Below are positions 7,404 through 10,074 of a stretch of 10,074 nucleotides of DNA, piece by piece. The DNA lies in NCBI GenBank assembly GCA_040235375.1, contig JBECKQ010000166.1, positions 1-10,074 on the forward strand, given 5' to 3'. The stretch's first letter is position 1. The number at the start of each line of letters is the position of its first letter. This stretch comes from JBECKQ01 sp040235375 (GTDB lineage: Bacteria > Planctomycetota > Phycisphaerae > UBA1845). The notes beneath the pieces were generated by a model. It made no database searches and was not told the DNA's origin. It worked only from the letters and a program-made list of their open reading frames with translations. The translations under genes and the position numbers were made by a program.

Positions 7404-7537
7404 TTAGGGACGGTTCGACAGACTCCAAGAGCTTCGGGGTCGTGATGCTGCGCCGGCGCGATGATCAAGCCGCCCAGCAGTCTCGGCTTAATTCCAGGTA
7501 CGGATGGACGACCAAAACAACCGAGGGCGTTAATCAC

Positions 7538-8689
7538 TCAGTCCACCGTGCTTCGTCGATCGGGGATGGTCCAGGAACCGGCAACGGGGGCAGAGTCTCG
7601 AGCACCGGTGACCTGGGGAAGCGTGATCGGCACCGCATCCTGGCAGAGGACGCCCAGCACGGCCATGGCAGCGGCTTCTCGGTGGCTGGCAGGGACACCG
7701 AATGCGTCGGTCGGCTGGGTTATCGCCTTGGCATACCGCTTCATGGCGTCGAACAGTACCCGGTTCTTCACGCCGCCACCTCCCACCAGAATTCGATTAA
7801 TCCCGTCGAGCCCGACCGACTGCACGGTGTCATTCACCACTCCGGCAATAGTCATGGCCAACGCTTCGCAGGTCGAGCGGGCAAGATCCTCGGCGCGATG
7901 CCCCGCGCGGTGTTGCTCGATCCAATCTCCGAGTTCGTCTCCCGTGCCGAGTGAACGTCCCTCGTTGGCCTGGCCGCGGAGCAACCGGACCAGGCTATCC
8001 CGCAGGCCAGAATGCACCTGCCCCTCGGCTGCGTGTTGGCCATGCTGGTCCAACATTTCACCGAAGAGGTTTCGTGCAACGGCATCGAGCAACTGGTTGC
8101 AGACACATATGTCGGCTCCGCGAATGCCATTGACCGCGTCGTTCTGAGAAGCAGCCGCGCCAGCTTGCTGACGGGGAAGCAATGTGTAATTCGCGAAGCC
8201 GCCCAGATTGATGACAGCACGCGTTTCACTGGCGTCGCGGAAGAGCACGTAGTCGGCCAGCGGCGTGATCGGAGCACCCTGGCCTCCGGCGGCCAGATCT
8301 GCAGCCCGAAAATCGCAAACGACCGGTGTCCCGAATGCTTCGGCAATTGGCGCGGGTGACAGCAATTGCCAACTCAGGGGCGGCGCGTGGAGGACGGTCT
8401 GTCCATGTACCGCGATCAGATCGACGGGCTCGTTGCGGATGAGCGTTCGCAGGGCAGCAACGTGCCGATGGGCAAGTCCATCAGCCAGCCTGACGATTTG
8501 TGCCGCCGATGCTGGCTCACCAGCGGCAAACTCCCGAAGCGGCTGGGAGAGAGCGCCCAAGGGATAGGACAAACAGCGCCGTACGAATGCGCGTAAACAC
8601 AGCCCCTCGCCGTGCATGGTGACCAGGGCCACGTCAATGGCGTCCATGCTCGTGCCGGTCATGCAGCCGATCACATTCCGTTCGGTCAT
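7538..8689 (-). CDS. anmK: Anhydro-N-acetylmuramic acid kinase
   Basis: Complete 383-residue protein (E. coli AnmK 369) that hydrolyses the 1,6-anhydro ring and phosphorylates anhydro-MurNAc to MurNAc 6-phosphate, a cytoplasmic step of cell wall recycling. Motifs: GCMTGTSMDAIDVAL (8-22), HGQTVLHAPP (95-104), DFRAADLAAGGQGAP (126-140, carrying the family's DFR and GGQGAP motifs), VINLGGFANYT (159-169), VGGGGVKN (302-309), REAAAMAVLG (337-346) and LPQVTGA (357-363), the usual C-terminal motif. The usual FDTGPGN motif reads GADICVCN (191-198): the candidate catalytic Asp193 is kept but the GPG loop is replaced. ATG at 8687-8689 matches the family N-terminus; no clear ribosome binding site precedes it, and a short minus-strand ORF ends in an ATGA overlap with this start. 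No murQ or anhydro-sugar transporter is in the window, so it appears to stand alone. It is transcribed opposite to the sugar cluster. Confidence 0.95.
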   Translation of the reverse strand: MTERNVIGCMTGTSMDAIDVALVTMHGEGLCLRAFVRRCLSYPLGALSQPLREFAAGEPASAAQIVRLADGLAHRHVAALRTLIRNEPVDLIAVHGQTVLHAPPLSWQLLSPAPIAEAFGTPVVCDFRAADLAAGGQGAPITPLADYVLFRDASETRAVINLGGFANYTLLPRQQAGAAASQNDAVNGIRGADICVCNQLLDAVARNLFGEMLDQHGQHAAEGQVHSGLRDSLVRLLRGQANEGRSLGTGDELGDWIEQHRAGHRAEDLARSTCEALAMTIAGVVNDTVQSVGLDGINRILVGGGGVKNRVLFDAMKRYAKAITQPTDAFGVPASHREAAAMAVLGVLCQDAVPITLPQVTGARDSAPVAGSWTIPDRRSTVD

Positions 8690-8810
8690 GTGAGCATCTT
8701 TCGGCGGGGTCGATACGGCGCCAAGCCCGCGGTAGCCAGTATCTCGATTCCGTCCGGGCCAGCGTAGCCCACGGCCCGTACTGTAAAGACAATCCTATTT
8801 ACTTTCACCA

Positions 8811-8816
8811 AGGGAG
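8811..8816 (+). promoter_or_regulatory. Ribosome binding site of the AAA-like gene
   Basis: AGGGAG stands seven bases before ATG 8824, the best Shine-Dalgarno sequence in the right half of the window. It supports 8824 as a genuine start codon even though the gene downstream is broken. Confidence 0.5.
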
Positions 8817-8823
8817 ATTCCTC

Positions 8824-9552
8824 ATGTGGTTCGAGGCGTTTCGCGCGGAGCTGGCCGACTACATCTTGAGCGGCCACGCGCATTTACACGTACCGACCAC
8901 CGAGAAAACCCGCTTCATCGGCGAGCTGATGACGCTCGCCGAATCGCTGCCGGACAGCGGCCGGCACGTCTTCGTCTGGAGCCACGCCACCGGCTGGCAT
9001 GACGCCGACGGCAACCCGCCGTCCGTACCGTCGGGTGGTCGATTTGACCACCCCGACCCTCGGAAGGTCTGCCAGGAGATCCCCGATCTGCCGGAAGAAA
9101 CGCCACCGGCGGGCGGGCTTCAGCTCCTCGGCGGCAACGACAACGTCAAGCGGCACATCGCACGGGGCAAGGCCTGCTTCGGCGCAGCGTACTCGCTGAC
9201 GCGGCGCTCTCATCAGGCAGGTAATACCGAGCCGCCCACGGTGGCAGGGCCGACGGACCGACGAAAGCCGGCACTGCGAACGAGCAATCTTACATGGCTT
9301 ACAGAAATCAGGGGGAAAGGTGTGAGGCTGTTTCAAACTCGGCTGCGCCGGGGGCACCTTCCGTCGGCTGTGTGGTCGGCAGCTTGCTCCGCCAGAGCGC
9401 GGCCTGGGCCGGTCGCTCCCAGCCTTCGTACAGATCCACAAGCAGTCCAACGGCGTCCGTCACCGGGGGATGTTCGGCCGGGTACGCGGCGATCGTGTTG
9501 TCGTAGCATTCGCGCGCAATCGGCTCGGCCTCGGCGAATTGCTGCTCGCTGA
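8824..9552 (+). pseudogene. N-terminal fragment of a Ycf46-like AAA protein, with unrelated tail
   Basis: The frame is open for 242 codons, but only about the first 120 (to about 9190) look like a gene. FRAELADYILSGHAHLHVPTTEKTRF (split: FRAELADYILSG 6-17, HAHLHVPTTEK 18-28), the helix ELMTLAESL, VFVWSHATGW (49-58) and DPRKVCQEIPDLPEET (78-93) resemble the N-terminal domain of Ycf46-like AAA ATPases, where a 'TxEE' strand and a 'VWSxTxG' strand precede the ATPase core. The motif TTEKT has Lys where the second Glu is usual. Residues 94-105 (PPAGGLQLLGGN) do not fit the expected hydrophobic strand and may be the product of compensating indels. No Walker A or B motif follows. After about 9190 the frame is merely the opposite strand of the TPR gene. 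A strong ribosome binding site precedes it. The family call is from memory; an unrelated hypothetical protein is possible. Confidence 0.45.
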
Positions 9553-9703
9553 TCAGCAAGCTGGCGAGAATCCCCAGGCAACGGATCGTATCGGGGTGCA
9601 AAGGGCCCAACTCCGCCCGGGTGAGATCGAGCGTTCGGCGGATCAGGGCCTCGGCTTGGGCAACTTGCCCCCGCTGGAGCTGGATAATCGCGAGGTCGCT
9701 CAT
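9308..9703 (-). CDS. TPR-repeat protein, C-terminal fragment
   Basis: 131 residues made of tetratricopeptide helices of the kinesin-light-chain type: AIIQLQRGQVAQAEALIRRT (5-24) with LGPLHPDTIRCLGILASLL (32-50), then EQQFAEAEPIARECYD (53-68), AEHPPVTDAVGLLVDLYEGW (77-96) and a final PAQAALWRSKLP (98-109). This ending is familiar from planctomycete TPR proteins, often attached to Ser/Thr kinases. ATG 9701-9703 lies inside what should be a repeat, and the frame upstream (IRPGS before the Met) shows no further TPR, so the gene is truncated there rather than starting there. An 8-G run (9738-9745) and a transposase-like gene (from 9843) lie just beyond the break. TPRs bind other proteins; the partner is unknown. 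Probably not functional alone. Confidence 0.65.
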   Translation of the reverse strand: MSDLAIIQLQRGQVAQAEALIRRTLDLTRAELGPLHPDTIRCLGILASLLISEQQFAEAEPIARECYDNTIAAYPAEHPPVTDAVGLLVDLYEGWERPAQAALWRSKLPTTQPTEGAPGAAEFETASHLSP

Positions 9704-9718
9704 CGAGCCCGGGCGGAT

Positions 9719-9754
9719 GGCGCCAGCTGCGGAACATGGGGGGGGCTTGGCGCC
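9719..9754. repeat. Inverted repeat around a run of eight G
   Basis: GGCGCCA (9719-9725) is the reverse complement of TGGCGCC (9748-9754), and between them lies G8 (9738-9745). It sits at the point where the TPR reading frame loses its homology and about 90 bases before the transposase-like start. It may mark an insertion boundary, or be chance in GC-rich DNA. Confidence 0.25.
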
Positions 9755-9842
9755 TGCTTACCGCTCTGCGAGCGAGGGTCCAGAATGTTGGGCAGTTCTC
9801 ATTTCCGCCTCGACGACGGTTCGCGTTCAGGATTCAGAGGCG

Positions 9843-10074
9843 ATGATCCGCTGGTTCACTGGTGCGGTGCGCCTCCTCGCTGAAGCGGGTGCGGCGCGCC
9901 GCGACGTCCGCATCCGGTTCCTCAAGGCCCAAGTCGACACTCCGCCGCAAGCTCGGCGGCAACCGCGTCGTTCCAAGGCCGGACGACCGTGCACGCTTGC
10001 CGGCAATCGGGCGGGCGCTCGACCATGACGTGGCCGACGTCATCGGCATCGTCACGCCGAAGACGTATCGACGC
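9843..10074 (+). mobile_element. Transposase-like gene, 5' part, frameshifted and cut by window end
   Basis: From ATG 9843 the frame reads MIRWFTGAVRLLAEAG, then RRDVRIRFLKAQVDT up to 9941. The continuation is found one frame on, from 9940: LRRKLGGNRVVPRPDDRAR, then AIGRALDHDVADVIGIVTPKTYRR to the last base. One extra base (or two missing) near 9939 joins them. The coiled basic N-terminus followed by a LRRKLGG-type segment and an 'A.GRAL..DV..VI.IVTP.TYRRW' helix-turn-helix is what I recall ahead of the integrase-type DDE domain in planctomycete transposases; the catalytic domain would lie beyond the window. An in-frame programmed shift is possible but the site is not an obvious slippery run. 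Family assignment is from memory and unverified. Confidence 0.5.

Larger units (their letters stand above)
7241..7537. other. Non-coding stretch between dockerin relic and anmK
   Basis: No supported gene on either strand in about 300 bases. It holds an inverted repeat (7314-7359) and an AT-rich dyad (7379-7403), listed separately. On the minus strand the anmK frame continues past its stop for 47 codons to TAA at 7394-7396, without recognisable homology. Confidence 0.5.

Noticed and set aside
7442..8147. Two long + strand open frames (7442-7954 and 7461-8147)
   Set aside because: They lie largely opposite anmK, which has full family motifs on the minus strand. Their translations are low-complexity Arg/Ser/Pro-rich with no family pattern.
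8884..9450. 188-codon minus-strand frame across the AAA-like and TPR fragments
   Set aside because: It crosses two other supported frames and has no homology pattern. The + strand AAA-like reading has a strong ribosome binding site and a plausible domain.
1..10074. CRISPR arrays, tRNA or rRNA genes
   Set aside because: No regularly spaced direct repeats and no tRNA- or rRNA-like segments were seen by eye on either strand.

Overview
The window is about 10 kb of GC-rich bacterial DNA that most resembles a planctomycete, probably of the Phycisphaerae type. This placement is by pattern recognition, not by database search. The clues are a dockerin-like double EF-hand tail (DWDEDGDVDLLDFAAFQ), the end of a planctomycete-style TPR protein (LYEGWERPAQAALWRSKLP), an AnmK with an atypical nucleotide-loop motif, and a Ycf46-like AAA N-terminus. 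Left part (1-6972, all + strand): a carbohydrate-utilisation cluster. It opens with the C-terminal third of an L-fucose/D-arabinose-type isomerase, which enters from outside the window. One base after its stop begins a complete FGGY pentulose kinase that closely matches the human FGGY / yeast YDR109C D-ribulokinase type. A 179-bp gap with an imperfect hairpin follows, then a 737-aa GH42-like clan GH-A glycosidase, a complete galactokinase (galK), a 226-bp gap with a nested inverted repeat and a candidate -10 box, and an aldose 1-epimerase-like protein.

These genes suggest two linked sugar routes. In one, a glycosidase releases galactose (or a similar sugar), the epimerase interconverts its anomers, and galactokinase phosphorylates it. 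In the other, the isomerase makes a ketose that the kinase phosphorylates, plausibly D-arabinose to D-ribulose to D-ribulose 5-phosphate. No galT, galE, transporter or regulator lies within the window.

Right part (6973-10074): genome debris around one intact gene. A small frameshifted relic of a dockerin-type domain (6996-7240) is followed by a non-coding stretch with two inverted repeats, one of them AT-rich and containing TATAAT on both strands. Then comes intact anmK on the - strand (7538-8689), for recycling of anhydro-MurNAc. Divergent from it starts the N-terminal part of a Ycf46-like AAA protein with a good ribosome binding site, which loses recognisable homology after about 120 codons. 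It runs into the opposing, truncated C-terminal end of a TPR protein (- strand, 9308-9703). The window ends in the 5' part of a frameshifted transposase-like gene (from 9843, + strand), which may be what cut the TPR gene.
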